From positions 62,001 to 126,000 of the forward strand of contig JAADJZ010000040.1 of NCBI GenBank assembly GCA_011032825.1: a stretch of 64,000 nucleotides of DNA. Direction: 5' to 3'. The notes under the pieces are model-generated. The model was not told the DNA's origin. It searched no databases and saw nothing but the letters and a program-made list of their open reading frames with translations. Position numbers and translations under genes: made by a program. Numbering within the stretch: position 1 is the first letter of the stretch; the number at the start of each line of letters is the position of its first letter. Of the stretch, positions 35,501 through 47,348 are shown piece by piece. Source of the DNA: Massariosphaeria phaeospora. Lineage: Eukaryota; Ascomycota; Dothideomycetes; Pleosporales.

Positions 35501-36329
35501 GCAAAGTCCGTCAGTCTCTGGAACTCAGGCTGTCAAATACTCGAAAGAGCGTTATCAGACAGATGATCAGTAAGAAATCAGAGGTGCACGATTCCGTGCT
35601 TGCTAAACAGCTTTCCGGAAGAGATATCGTGAGTAAGTTTGTCGATTAGATGGTACTTACTAACTCATACAGGTGCTTGTCGTCGACAACGGATCCACAA
35701 TGAATTTGCACTGGCCCATGGTGGTCTTTGTAGCCCAAACGCTCGCAATCAAGATCGCGGGACAGGTTCAAGATGGACTTGACGTCCACTTTACAAGGAA
35801 CGGCAAGAGCCTGAACATGAACAAACTCAAAGATACAAGAAGGACAGGTAAGAACTTCGAACGCGCTTGTCCTAGGACAGCGACAGGCGGCGAAGAAGAG
35901 GATCTGATGGAGGAGGAGTTAGTAAGGGTTGCAGAAGACTACCTAACAGACCCCCAACAGCTGAGACCAAAGACAGTAATTGTTCTAACGGATGGGGTAT
36001 GGGTGGCACATGCCAACTCATCCGTAACGGCCCTTGTCCTCAGGTTTCCTCCCCAGTTAATGCTCCAGATCATTCGATTTGGTGACAGATCGAAAGAGAA
36101 GGACAACCTTGATCATCTTTCTAACATTTCGTAAGCCATTTTCCAGTATAATACACTGGTTTCCACTGACTCTGCCAGAAACTCAGTTGATTGCTGTACT
36201 TGGAAAGACGAAGTCCACAAAATGATCACCGGTAGTTCGGAGCGGATCTCGCCGGAAGTAGAATCCCACACAAATTACGACAGTTTTCAGCTTTACCAAC
36301 TCTTCGAGGACTACAACAGGGGGAAATAG
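32567..36329 (+). CDS. Pseudokinase-vWA protein (copy B, paralogue of 26177-30324)
   Basis: Eight exons: 32567-32855, 32913-34078, 34137-34477, 34526-34626, 34675-35278, 35337-35628, 35673-36130 and 36179-36329, giving 1133 aa. About 275 extra N-terminal residues, partly helical (ECGKIITEIQGSLQLQP), precede the region shared with copy A (FARRLKEEWTHTAHVACYRQ). Lys492 (MTIKEY) and APE (634-636) remain. The glycine loop is replaced by TKQSSSPRVYRA, HAD/KPDN by HTN/QTDS (601-608), and DFG by GFG (620-622). The vWA keeps DNGSTM (Asp936) and VLTDG but lacks the Thr loop. Five intron positions match copy A. It is predicted to be catalytically dead; it may act as a scaffold or regulator, or be decaying. 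The first intron (57 nt, a multiple of three) could be retained without breaking the frame. Confidence 0.85.
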
Positions 36330-36785
36330 CTAGCAGTATATCGATAAGCTGTTAGATAGTCAACTAGACGCTCTCAGAATATCAGGGTTCATCGCATATA
36401 ACCAAACGGCCCGTTGGTTCGAAGCAGAAGAAGGGAGCTCCAAACCATTCACATTTTCAGATTTCTTCCTATCCCAATTTGATGGTTCGGATTCCTATCG
36501 CGAAGGTGGATAGCATCCGAAGATTGTCCCTTGGAGTAATTAGGGTCACAAGACGTCTGGGAGACCGCACTTGCGCCACTTATTCACACCACACAGGATT
36601 AAGATGGTTAGAAAGCGACATTTCACACGCCACGCAAAGGCCCACGGCGCTCTCCTACGTAGGCTAGTAAGCCCGGCCCAAAAAAAAGAAAATAAAGACG
36701 TGAATCCCACGTACAACCACTTCCAATGCTCCAGCAAAAGCCTCATCCCTAAACCAGCCACCCCCCAACAACCTCACACTCCCCC
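36330..36785. other. Convergent intergenic region
   Basis: 456 bp between the stops of kinase copy B and the cytochrome gene. 36680-36790 is A-rich then CCACC-rich. No gene seen. Confidence 0.55.
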
Positions 36786-37617
36786 CTACACCTCCGCACC
36801 AGCATTCCCCCTAACCCACTCATCAAAATCCGCCCTCGCACTCTTCCCAGCCTGCAAATCATGCCCCCAAATGCCAAACTGCTCATGCACATTGAACGCG
36901 CTGGTATTGCTCGCCGGCGCCTCAGGCGCAACACTCGAGCACGCGTATGCCAGCACCGTTTCGCTCAGCACCTCGATGTTGAAGTCTCCGTCGCTGCTGC
37001 TCCAGCGCGTGCAGCCCTGGCAGCGCGCGGTGACTTGCCAGTGCGTGGCGTTGGCGGATGTGCCGCGTAGGTATGTGTATGTGGCGCTGTCGTAGGGTTG
37101 GGGGATGGCGTAGTAGCCGCTGGGATGGTGAATTGAGTTGGGTGGTGCCCAGGGTATATTGGGGGATGGAGTGCGACTTACTAGGCGAATCTGCTGCTTA
37201 CGATGGCTTGCTGGCCGGTTGTCTGGCCCGTGGGCCAGGAGACGGATAGCGGGTTTTGCGTCATGTGGCCCTGTAAGTTGCTCGCGGTCAGCCTACTTGA
37301 TATCTTCTTCTAGCTGCAGAGATGGAGTCCGAGAACGTACGCCCCAGGCCAAACCACACCATGCGAAGTCGTTCGGTGATACGATCTGGAAGATCGCGTC
37401 GGCGACGGGGGAGTCTATTGGCAAAGCGATTCGGTACGATACGCCATTGGCGTGCGTGATGGACGAGAAGGTTATGTTGGTGGTTGGGTCGTAGTATTTG
37501 GTTACTTCTTGAGCCGTGGCTGGCAGTTTTCAGTGATGGAGATAATTTGAATGGGTGTTGTAACATACCTGCGCCAAAGAGTGCAACGCCGCTGGCAGCG
37601 ACTCGAGTCAAGCGCAT
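36786..37617 (-). CDS. Secreted solo CDH-type cytochrome domain protein (AA8-like)
   Basis: Four exons (37617-37569, 37519-37341, 37270-37182, 37119-36786) with introns of 49, 70 and 62 nt give 216 aa. A signal peptide (MRLTRVAASGVALFGAATA) is followed by one DOMON-type cytochrome domain as in cellobiose dehydrogenase. It contains YYDPTTNITFSS, FAWCGLAWGGHMTQNPL and FNVHEQFGIWGHDL. Met79 and His184 fit the axial haem ligands Met/His of that family. A Cys pair (RCQGC) and an N-glycosylation sequon (NATH) are present. There is no dehydrogenase, CBM or membrane anchor, so it would be a free electron-transfer protein, perhaps feeding a lytic polysaccharide monooxygenase or reducing Fe3+. Redox partner unknown. 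Confidence 0.88.
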
Positions 37618-38917
37618 CTTGAACTCTTTTCTGTCACGAGTACGAAAATATACGGAGGAACACAAACAACGATGTACACCCCCGAAAATACGACGAATGC
37701 GTGCTATTTCAACACCCACGCATCATCAAACGCGCCCCAATCAACTCCTCTCTATTTCTCATCACTCATAACAGGGGGCAGCAGCAAAAGAAAGAGAATA
37801 AAGTAAAACCAAGCGGGTCGATATAGCGTTGCACGTAGCTCCCAGGATGTTTTGTTGTTCCGTCTATAGATCTCGTTCGGCTAATATGGTATTGGTCGCT
37901 CAGCACTGTAGATATATGAAGGGTACGTCGAGAAATTGGATTGACCTGGTACATTTCGGGAGCCTCGAGCATGTTATGCATGGTTAGTTTGGGGATGGGT
38001 ATGTCCGGGAATACTAGTGTATGTGTGGAAGAGATGCTACGCACTGCCCTTGGCAAAAACGAGACTCACTGCAAGATGTTAGCAGATATGTCTGACGAAC
38101 ATTTATCTTACCGCGTGAGAATTCGATGAACTACTCTCTGCAACAAGTGTCAACTCCTTATCTAACAACTTCGTCAATACCCGTTGGCGCCAAACCTCCT
38201 CCTCCCCCTCGCCCCATCTCAAAGCCAATTCAACTAGTTCGAATTCACCTTTTTACATTGAAAAGGCATCCAACTCAAACTTTCTTAAGGCAAGAAACTC
38301 CTCGTCACCATTCACGGGCCACATTGCCCATCCACCGTGTCCCATTCACCACCACCATTCATCATGTCCCATTCACCATTCACCATTCACCATTCACCAT
38401 TCACCATTCACCGTGCATCATTCACCCCTCCACATCACCACCCCACCCGCGCAAACAGGCCCCTATCCACGATACACAGCACCCACCACCACAGAGAAAT
38501 TCCGGCCCGATATCCTCGCCAGAGCCTCGTAGTCGCCTCGCAAGGCGGTGTGCAGAATGTCGACCAAAGCCAACTTTGAGTGACGTCAGTTAAAAAGAGA
38601 AAGCAAAAAGGTAGTCTTGGAGCACAAGAGTGAACAAGACTTCAAGTGAATGAGAATTCCGCCGTTCCACGCGACACCGTACCGCATCTACCCACTGCCG
38701 CCGACACCGGGCGCGTGTTGTTGTTTTGATCGCACGATTTTCTCCCTCTCTCTCTCTTCCTCGACACGAATTCCACCAACGAGCGCAGCAAAACGCCCCG
38801 GAATCCGCTCTCTGCCTTCTCGCTCGCTCGCAATCTACCTCACAACTCACATCTCACATCTCACATCCCACACCTACCATCCACACATCCCGCACACCCG
38901 CCACCCCACCCACCACA
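37618..38917. other. Divergent intergenic region with heptamer repeat
   Basis: 1.3 kb. 38126-38580 is strongly CCATTCACC/CCACC-biased and includes the heptamer repeat at 38371-38412. 38740-38915 is rich in CTCTCT and ACATCTCACATC, a typical leader for the small membrane protein gene downstream. Open frames here are low-complexity and not called. Confidence 0.5.
38371..38412. repeat. Heptamer tandem repeat (ATTCACC)6
   Basis: Six exact 7-bp units of ATTCACC, flanked by degenerate units from about 38341 to 38428. Confidence 0.9.
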
Positions 38918-39172
38918 ATGAAGCAAAACGACGTCATCGCCGTAACAATGGGCCTAATCCTCATCTTCGCCGTCATCTTCGCCTGGGCCCTGCACAAGTG
39001 CTGCATGCGCACCATTCAAGCGGAGGTCGCGAACCTGGCCTACGAGAACGATATTACCGCTACTAACAAGAGCAATAGCACCAGCGGAGGCAGTCGCAAG
39101 AAGACAAGCGCGAGTGGCGGTGGACGTGCCAATGGAAACGGAAACGGAAGGGCCGCGACGGCGCCTGCATAG
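38918..39172 (+). CDS. Small single-pass membrane protein, 84 aa
   Basis: The ATG lies in a strong CCACAATGA context after a long pyrimidine leader. It starts MKQNDVIAVTMGLILIFAVI, one hydrophobic helix (about residues 7-27). AWALHKCCMRTIQ then places two cysteines next to the membrane, possible palmitoylation sites. The remaining 40 residues are Ser/Gly/Asn-rich and basic (GGSRKKTSASGGGRANGNGN). I do not recognise a family. The next gene is the same type: a short N-terminal helix, a juxtamembrane Cys, a disordered tail. Candidate splice sites after the stop (AAAAAAGGTTTG, TTGTAG) suggest a 3' UTR intron. Confidence 0.65.
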   Translation: MKQNDVIAVTMGLILIFAVIFAWALHKCCMRTIQAEVANLAYENDITATNKSNSTSGGSRKKTSASGGGRANGNGNGRAATAPA

Positions 39173-39736
39173 AAAAAAGGTTTGTTTGTCGTTATTGAGA
39201 AAGTGATAACAAAGTGCTGACTGAGGTTCAATTGTAGGAAACCGCACTCGGTTCGACAAGCACCCTATCGCTCGCTGAACCGACCAAAGAAAACTAATGA
39301 GGCGGCGAGCGTGTTTTAACAAACCGAATCTATTTTCGCGAAATCGTATTTGCAGCATCACAGGTCTTGTTAGTACTACTCCGCTTCTCAGGATGATTGA
39401 TTGCGTGGCATACGGAGCGATCTCTCGCGTCGGAAGGTCGCACACGTTTGCCTCGAAATTCCGAGGGGAGTGACAGGAACAACGGGATGGGAGGAAAGGA
39501 CCAAGGCAGGCAAAGATCGCTTGAGCAGCTAGCTAGCTTGCAGCAAGCGTTCGAGTTTGCTCGGCAGCGAGCTCTTTGGCTGTGGAGTCGCACACAATGT
39601 TTGTTTGCTGTCCTCGACAAACTTGGTCATCTCACCTCAATACAAAAGACTAATCACTTGAACATGACTTTGACCTTGCCCCGACTCTTCTTTACCTTGC
39701 TTTGATTATCGTGTCCAGGTTTCATATTCAATCGAC
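39173..39736 (+). other. Intergenic spacer
   Basis: 564 bp between two same-strand genes for single-pass membrane proteins. No gene seen; a short pyrimidine tract (TTGACCTTGCCCCGACTCTT) precedes the next ATG. Confidence 0.5.
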
Positions 39737-41694
39737 ATGGCGAGCCCCGGTCTAATCGTGGCTATAATCTTCGCTGGCCTCTTTGGTACGGTTATTCTAT
39801 GGCTGGGAGTCTACTATCTCTACCGCTACATCCACCAGAGTTGTCTCGAACTCGACCACTGGTTCCACTTCCTCAATAGGGAGCATGAGGACTACCAGAA
39901 AGAGAAGGGTGAGAAGGGTGAGAAGAGTGGTAGTGGTGGTAGTGGTGTTTCGCCTGCTCTGAGATTAAGATCGAGCCGGCAGTCTAGATCGGATAACTCC
40001 AGGTCTAAGAGACGGCATACAAGTCCGAGAGACAGTCTGAGAGAGCGAAAGTTGGCAGGAGAAGTAGAAAGGTCGGTACAGACGCCCCCGAGGTACCGTG
40101 GCGGGCAAGGATATCACCCGCCGCAGCAGCGACTGACAAGTGGCGAGGCGCAAGAATATCACCCGCCGATGGGTTGGCAGCAGCGACTGACAGATGGCGA
40201 GGTGCAATATCCAGTGGAGCCGATGGCGATGCCCATGGAACGTGAAATAGCATCTCCAGTTGGTCGCCCGGGCCCGGGAGGATCGTATGCCTTCGGGAAC
40301 CCACTCGGGTATGGGTATCAGGCCGGAGCGCCAGGCTATGAGCATCAGTACGTCGGACACTATGAAGAGCCGCCTGTGCAGAGTCAAGTGGAGGAGCAAA
40401 CCATGACAGAACCTGTGACTACGGTACCAGAGCCGCGAGCTGAATCTGAACCCATCCAGATCGACTTCATCCACATAGCCGACAAGTTACCGGATTGGTA
40501 CCTCGAAAAGAAACAGAAACACCAGCCCCCAGTCCAACCTGACGCAGCGACGGGCGACAACAGTGACGCCGAGAGTGAGATCCAGCAAATCCCACGAGCC
40601 TTCATTCCGCGCGCCGCGCCGCGTGCTGCTTTCCAGTTCCCGCAATATCCGCAGTTTCAATCGCGGCTATGGGAAGCCGGTCCGACGTCGTATCCAAAGC
40701 AGTGGACCAACCAGGCTGGAGAAGGGCAGATATCAGCGAGATATGCACCATATGAGACAGCGAATGGAGAGAGACGGACGTTGAGAAACGCAGATAGGAG
40801 GCGTCCAGCACCGAGTAATGCCTCTCCATGACCCAGTTTGAGACATGTAGGATAGCCACTCTATCCTATGCAAGCGTTTTCGAGAATAGAAGGCTGACTT
40901 GGGGAATGTATCTAGGTTTTCGGGTGCCACGAGCGCCGATGTACGAGCGCCGAGGCGAGCATCGTCCAAGTAGGCGACGGCCGCAGAACCGACCACAGAA
41001 CCGACCGCGATCCGAGCCACAATTTGACGACATGGGCAACGAGCGAGAACAGCCTATTTTAGAGAGCGGTACCAACGAGCAACCACGGGACCACGAAAGC
41101 GAGGTGAGGGGGGAAGGCCAAGAAGCCAACGAGGAGAATATGCCTGGTCAAGAAAACAACGCAGAGCCGGAGACGGAGCCGGAGCCAGAAGAAGAGCAGC
41201 AGGAGAGGTCAGAGCATGAAGCTGAAAAAGAGCCAGAGCAAACGGCCGAGCCAGATGTCGAGCCCGAGTTGGCAGGTGATGCACCTCCGGAACGACAGCC
41301 CATCCTCTTAGGCATGACGCCGCCTGTGTCGGAAGCAGAGCAGCCGCAGATGCCACCCTCGCCGCCACACTCAGAGGGTCCAGCTCCCTCGTCGCCAAGA
41401 TCAGAAGTCCCAGATTGTCCCGCATCTCCATCTCCTTCGACACTGATATCAAGCCTCCACAGGAGCCATGTCATCCATCAGCATAGCAACCACGGAAGCC
41501 GTCAACCAAGCCAATCAGGGAGTGAACGAGGTCCAAGCCATAGTATACAGATCTCTGACAGGGAGAGCCAGGCTCATGGCAGCACCGCGGAAAGGGCTTC
41601 GAATAGGACTACGAGTCCGGTGGTTGCAGCGCAGGGAGGGTCGGACATTCTGTCGACGTTGAACGGATGGGAGACGGATAGGGCACATGGCTAG
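39737..41694 (+). CDS. Single-pass membrane protein with long disordered tail
   Basis: Proposed exons 39737-40814 and 40916-41694, with a 101-nt intron (GTAATG...CTAG with a GGCTGAC branch site), give 618 aa. An N-terminal helix (LIVAIIFAGLFGTVILWLGV) is followed by YYLYRYIHQSC and a coiled, charged segment (NREHEDYQKEKGEKGEK). The rest is disordered: Ser/Arg-rich, a repeated YHPP..QQRLT.GE motif, and in exon 2 an acidic Glu/Pro stretch (ETEPEPEEEQQ). If the intron is not used, exon 1 ends at 40831 (364 aa) and the second frame is a separate or non-genic frame. The phase match and branch site favour one gene. Family unknown. Confidence 0.6.
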
Positions 41695-42101
41695 GGGGAG
41701 GTATGCTGCTGGCGTTGGTCTTGATGTCGTATAGCGAGCGGTAGCTTTATAAAATCAGCTTGCTCTTCTTGTATCAGTATGAGGAAGAATTGGACGTGGG
41801 TGGATAGAAGGCTCGATGAGGGTGTCGGAGGCGGAAATCACGACGTGTGCAGCGCGAGTTCCGTGTAACCTGCCGTCCCGCGCTTGGCGCAGGGCAGCGT
41901 TGAGAGCCGCCCGGAGTGATTGTGTAGGCCATTGTGCAAACAAGTCGTCTTCAGTCTTCAGTGACAATTGCTGCACACGCAACCCGCAGAAGACAATCAG
42001 GCCTCAGTTGCCCACCTTGGCACCCCCGCGGAGCTCCACCTCACACCTCAGCTCCACCCGAACATCCACCCCGCCCCGCTTGGCCCGCCGCCAGTCCCAC
42101 C
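41695..42101. other. Promoter region of the OMA1-like gene
   Basis: 407 bp. The last 100 bp are CACC/CCGC-rich leader sequence before the ATG at 42102. No gene seen. Confidence 0.5.
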
Positions 42102-43368
42102 ATGTTCCGTTACAGCACCCGTCTTCGCACCCCGTTCCAGACAAGAACCCAGACTCGCGCATACCGGCAAGTGCGCTTCGGCGATGCGCGCCAGCAGTAC
42201 AGACGCTTCGACACAGCCTCGAACCTCTTCGCGCGATGGGCCGCCCGCCCAACCTTCTATCGCGACGTCGGGCTGATCAGTGCCGGTAGCGGCGGCTTCT
42301 ATCTGTATAATCTGGAGACGGTGCCGGTATGTGGTTCGAGTGTGTTGCTTCATGCAGCGTGGCTTATGTGCTGACGAACGCTCGCAGGTCTCCGGTCGCC
42401 GCCGCTTCAACATCATCTCGCCGTCTTTCGAGGAGTACGTGGGCCAGAGCACCGTGGAGCAGATCAAAGAGACGTACAAAGGGCAGTTGCTGCCGGACCG
42501 GGACCCGCGGGTGAAGAAGATCAAGCAGATTCTGGAGCGCCTGTTGCCGTATGCGCAGAGCGCTGGGCTGGAGGACGTGAACTGGGAGGTTTTTGTCATT
42601 GACAGCCCCGAGCAGAATGCGTTTGTGGTGCCAGGGTAAGCTACAACGAGGTGCGGGTGAGCAGGTGCTGCGTGGACCTGCTGACACTCAACAGCGGCAA
42701 AGTGTTCGTCTTCACAGGCATACTGCCCCTCTGTCGAGACGACGATGGCATTGCTGCAGTCCTCGGCCATGAAATCGCCCATGTTGTGGGACACCACGCA
42801 GCGTAAGCTCTTCAAGATCTCCACCCGCCCGGTTTGCCAAGCTGATCGAGTCCAGCGAGCGTATGAGCCAAGCTCCCCTCGTCCTACTCGGCATCCTCCT
42901 TCTGTGGACCGTCGATATTTCCTTCTACTCCAGCAAGATGCTGGTAGAGCTATTTCTCTCCCGGCCCGGCAGTCGAAAGCAAGAGGTACTTTCCCCCATC
43001 TCCCTCTGTAGCAATGCGTCTTCATAACTGACCCCTGCGACAGGCCGAAGCCGACTACATTGGTCTCCTCATGATGGCTCAGGGCTGCTACCGCCCCGAG
43101 GCTGCCATGGAGTTCTGGACCCGAATGGAGAAACTCGGACAACAGGGGCCGCCGCAGATTCTATCAACGCACCCGTCGCATCACAGTCGGGAAGAGAAGA
43201 TCCGAGAATGGCTCCCGCAGGCAAAGGAGAAAGCTGAAATGTCGGATTGCCATGCAACTGCGGTTCATGGTGAGTCTGCTATTACGAGGAGTGAGCAGTA
43301 GATCCGCTGACAGACGAACGACAGCTAACCAGTTCGCTGCTGCTTTCAATGGCTGGAACCGTCGGTAG
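42102..43368 (+). CDS. OMA1: Mitochondrial inner-membrane metallopeptidase OMA1 (M48 family)
   Basis: Six exons (42102-42326, 42388-42635, 42695-42802, 42856-42985, 43044-43269, 43325-43368) with introns of 53-61 nt give 326 aa. The Arg-rich N-terminus (MFRYSTRLRTPFQTRTQTRA) is a mitochondrial presequence. The zinc site is HEIAH (182-186) within GHEIAHVVGHH, with the third ligand Glu237 in EAEADYIG. A hydrophobic segment (LVLLGILLLWTVDISF) lies between them. SGRRRFNIISP and FVVPGGKVFVFTGIL are hallmark OMA1 sequences. By homology it cleaves misfolded or excess inner-membrane proteins during mitochondrial stress. The last exon is short and ends in AFNGWNRR; its acceptor (GACAG at 43324) was chosen over a nearby AACCAG because only it keeps this end in phase. 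Confidence 0.93.
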
Positions 43369-45638
43369 AAGCTTGAAGGCGAGGACTGGATATGTACAAC
43401 AAGTACGTGTATCATCTTGCATTGGTCGGAGCACACCACTATTTTTGCTGTATAGTCTGTTGAAGCAGCACGCTTATGAAGAAACGACCAAAACAATAAT
43501 GATACCCTTATTATGCTCCAACCTTCTCCACCACACCCTGCATGCTGGCCACGCTCTGCGCTATCAGATGACAAACCCCCAGCGCCACACCCGCACCTGC
43601 CTCTGCCTCTGAAATACAATACAATACCCCTCTACCCACCACCTCCCACGCGACATTCGTTCGCTCCTCCAGTACGCCTAGCGCGCACATACCCACACCC
43701 ACCCTTCGACTCAGCGCCGAGCCCTTCCTCCCGAACCGCCATGTGGCACGCCTGCCTCACTTCTGGGTCCTTCCTAGCTAGACGTGGGCAAGTCGAGTCG
43801 TCCAGAGCGACATGCTCGGAGAGCTGCATTGGACGAGCAAGTATGGCGCTTGCACGCGGCTGAGCCGGCAGCTAGTGCGAGGCTGTTGAGCGCGTGATAT
43901 GTACGGCGTAGAAATGCCATGAGGACGTTGAGATAAGATGGTTTTAATTTGTATGAGGAGGCCAATAGTAGCGAGGAGCTACGAGTGCTAATTTTTCTCT
44001 TGTTGCTGGAGATCTGTGCGACGGTTTACTGGGTAGACGCTGCATGTCTGGAGCATGGGTGGTGTAGAGGGATGCATGTACCTACAAGTCGGTGGTTGAG
44101 GTTAGGCGGGGAGCGGTACATCGACTCGTCAACATGTCACTGCTGTATAGCCACGTTATCCTGACAAAAGCAACAACAATAACAGCAGCACAGCACCGTG
44201 CTCGATGACTTTTGCGTGTAGGTAGGTAATAACAATGCGCGGCGGGCATTCGAAGCACACGTGGTATGATCGATACTTCTTCTTCATCGCGCCTGCCTGC
44301 AGCTCTCTTGATACAATCCTGGAACTGTTCGTTCTAAGCCCTCAAACGACCCTCTTCCCAATCCAGACCTTGCTGCAGGTACCTACCTACCTACCTACCG
44401 TCGCGTCGGCAGCGAGAAAGAAGAAATTACACCAGGCACCGCATCGGCAGAACCGAATCGCGTCGTGTGTCAAGACGACCCGGCGGACGCGTCCTCGGGT
44501 CTTCGCTAGCTGGCTTGCTAGCCGGATGGGTAGACTGCTGCTTGGACATAGGTATTATGCAGGAGCGTCTCCAAACGGTTTGGAGTGTCGTTGTGCGTTT
44601 GGCTGGAAGGCCTCTTTTTTGTTTTTTGCTTTCTGTGATCGGCTGATGGCTTTGCGGAGCGGGGGGTGCGGAAGGAAGGAAGGGAGGGACGAAGGAGGTA
44701 TCTACGTTTGTATAGGGTTGACTCCAAGATAGTACTGTAGGTTTTGTGGTAGTGCGAATAAAGCTAAGGGTTTGGGTAGTATTGTTAGCAGAGCAGAGCA
44801 GAGATCCTGAAATTCAGAAACATGCAGCCCATCCATGTCGCAATCACACCGCAAACCGCGAGGTTTCGAGACAACGTCCGGTTGATGAGCCGCAGCTGTG
44901 TGAATTGCATTACATACTCACGCGCCGGGAACACCCAGCTTTGCCGGCTCGGCTACAAGTTCCCTGCAGGCTACCATCCCATCGTGAAGAGTACCGACTG
45001 GGATGCGGCAATCGAGGCCCGAGGAAGTTGAGATGACGATGGGGGATCGGCGCGGGCGTTTGCCTGTTCGACGAAGGCGTGGGGGGGTGGCGAGGAGATG
45101 CGAAGGGAGACAGAGAAAAGCAATGATAATGACGATGGGATTCGGAAACTGCGCTACCCATCTAGGTGGTATGCGGTGGAGACCACTGGAAAATTGGTGT
45201 TCGTGAAGTTGGCTTTGGCGCCCGGGTAAATTGAATGTACAGTGTTTGACATTGGACATTTGTGGTAAATACGAGTCGACAAGATGGACCCAAACGATGA
45301 GGATACAGAGGCGTTTGCAGCCCTGCTGAAACCGTTGACAGAGCCCCACTGCTCGCACCAGAACCGATGCAGCGGCGGGCTGAATGGAAGTAGATTTGCC
45401 GGCAGACGAGCGGCATCAGGTACCTTCTGCATGGCGTTTGGTGTGGGTACTTCGTAGGGGCTTCCAGCGTTTGCTTTTCTCAGCAGTGGTACCGCCTATG
45501 TAACTCACTTTCTCTTATCCGTATACACCGGATTTAATGGTGGCTACCCGAAAGGCTACTTCCATGACATGGCGGCGCCGTCGACGGCCCAAGGCAAAGG
45601 CACGCGGGTCGCCAGAAGCCCCTTCCTGAAGAGCGAAG

Positions 45639-45676
45639 GAGCACCGAGGAAACCATAGAGCACCGAGGAAACCATA
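45639..45676. repeat. Exact 19-bp tandem duplication
   Basis: GAGCACCGAGGAAACCATA occurs twice in direct succession, at 45639-45657 and 45658-45676, with no mismatch. Confidence 0.9.
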
Positions 45677-47328
45677 TTGAAACCGGTGCCGTGCAAACGG
45701 CTGGTGTGTGTGTGTGGACGTGCCGAGGGACACCAGGAAAAGCAAATGCCGGAGCAAGAAGTCTCGCAGGCTGGTCCTAGACCAATACCGAGCTGGGGCC
45801 TGTCCAATAATATGGGCAACAAATGCCGTTGAGGTCGGTTCCGTGCTGTCGTTTAAAGAATGAATCGAGCAGAAAAGCTAAAATGAGAAGAGGCTGGGAT
45901 CTTCAGTACACCGGATTAGCAACTCGGTTCATTAGCGAGCGTTGCTGTGGCTGAAGATAACCTGACTGTGACAACCGAGACCTCGACCACGACTTTGCAC
46001 CCGTGCCATGCCATGCCACCGAAACATGTCCACGGTTCGCGTCTCAAAGGAGCCTCGCAACGTTCCACGTACCTCCGGATTTCGACCCTCGATCACCCAA
46101 TCCGAACTCCCCGGCTTGCCGTCACACCCATCACGCCGTCAAACCGCCCTGCCGTGCAACCGACGCAAACGCAACAGCTACCCCATACAAAGCTACCGGC
46201 CTAAACGCCAAACGCCCTTACTGGGTCACTTGAAGAGAGCTGCAAGACTAGCCTGGGTACACGGCATATATGTACATATGTACGTCCGATCCTTCCAAGC
46301 TTCGAGCATCCGCATGGAGCGCAGCCCCAGTTAATCTAATCTGATGCGAGCGGGCTCAGCCTGAGAAGGCCCGCTGCAGACCGGCATGCATGCAGGAACT
46401 TCTCCTGCAGGATAGTCGAGAGGCGCTCGCATCGATTGGGGAACTGCTGGGCCTGCTGGTTGTATTGTGGGGAGGCATGTCGTCAGACGGCGAGCTTCCT
46501 CCGGTCCATGAGGTGCATTGCGGCCGTTGCGAACGCGTTCCTGCAGAGAAACAGACTGAGTGAGAGACTGATTGGCAGGCCTGTAGTCTACGTAAGTGTA
46601 AGCGCGAACGAGCCCAAGCCCGATGGCATGCACGCCTTATCCTCGCTGCAACAGACGGGAGTTGAGTCCTCCGGAGCAATATCAGATGGCGCGTCTACCT
46701 ATCTTCCGTCACAAGGGATCTGGACTGACCGAAGCGAGTGTTGGATACTCTATCTCCACGCTAGACAACCTACTGCGACTACCACCGTCTCTCGTACCAT
46801 GCAGTACGCACACTTCAAACCCGCTTCATCTAACTGACCACCTACTCTCCATCTAGCAAAGAACTGGCCCAATACCTCCCAAGGCCTTCGGACATGGACT
46901 GTTTCAAAACCACCCAGGGCTCTACATTAGCTCAGCAGTAGTCAATCCCCTTTCTTCTTTTCCGAAATACGGCACCGCAGTACGCAGTCTCGTGTCCGGC
47001 AAGGATCTATGCTGCGAGGCTCATCGGATCCCATTGCACCCGGGGAGCCCTCCTACCTTCGCGGCACGGCCAGTATTCCAGAAGAATTCTACGCTACGAT
47101 CAAGATGCGATGAAGTCACCGGTCGCATCGCTCGCGATGCACCGTATGCATGACTGCGACGGAACTGCAGAGGCATACCATAGTCCATCGTCATAGGCTA
47201 CCACCACACAACGCCACACTGTTTGAAAGACCGATCTGATGTCAGCGCCTGTGACCATCATGTACGCAGCGTTGCCGGTAAGCCGCGATCCACCAATCCA
47301 GGTTCAGGCCACCAGTGCTTCCCCTCAA

Positions 47329-47348
47329 CACCACCACCACCACCACCA
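47329..47348. repeat. (CAC)n microsatellite
   Basis: An uninterrupted CAC/ACC trinucleotide run of about six and a half units, followed by ATG by chance. Confidence 0.85.

Noticed and set aside
35855..35890. Short intron candidate inside the vWA exon of copy B (GTAAGA...CCTAG)
   Set aside because: Only 28 nt long and unnecessary to keep the frame.
38371..38412. CRISPR-like array
   Set aside because: Uninterrupted 7-bp tandem repeat with no spacers, in a eukaryotic context; simple slippage repeat.
42048..43142. 364-codon minus-strand open frame
   Set aside because: It covers OMA1 on the opposite strand, including its introns. The plus strand encodes HEIAH and other family motifs; the minus product has none.
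44822..45031. 69-residue open frame starting with ATG
   Set aside because: The composition is plausible, but there is no motif, no partner exon and no homology that can be seen. Listed only as an uncertainty of the spacer.
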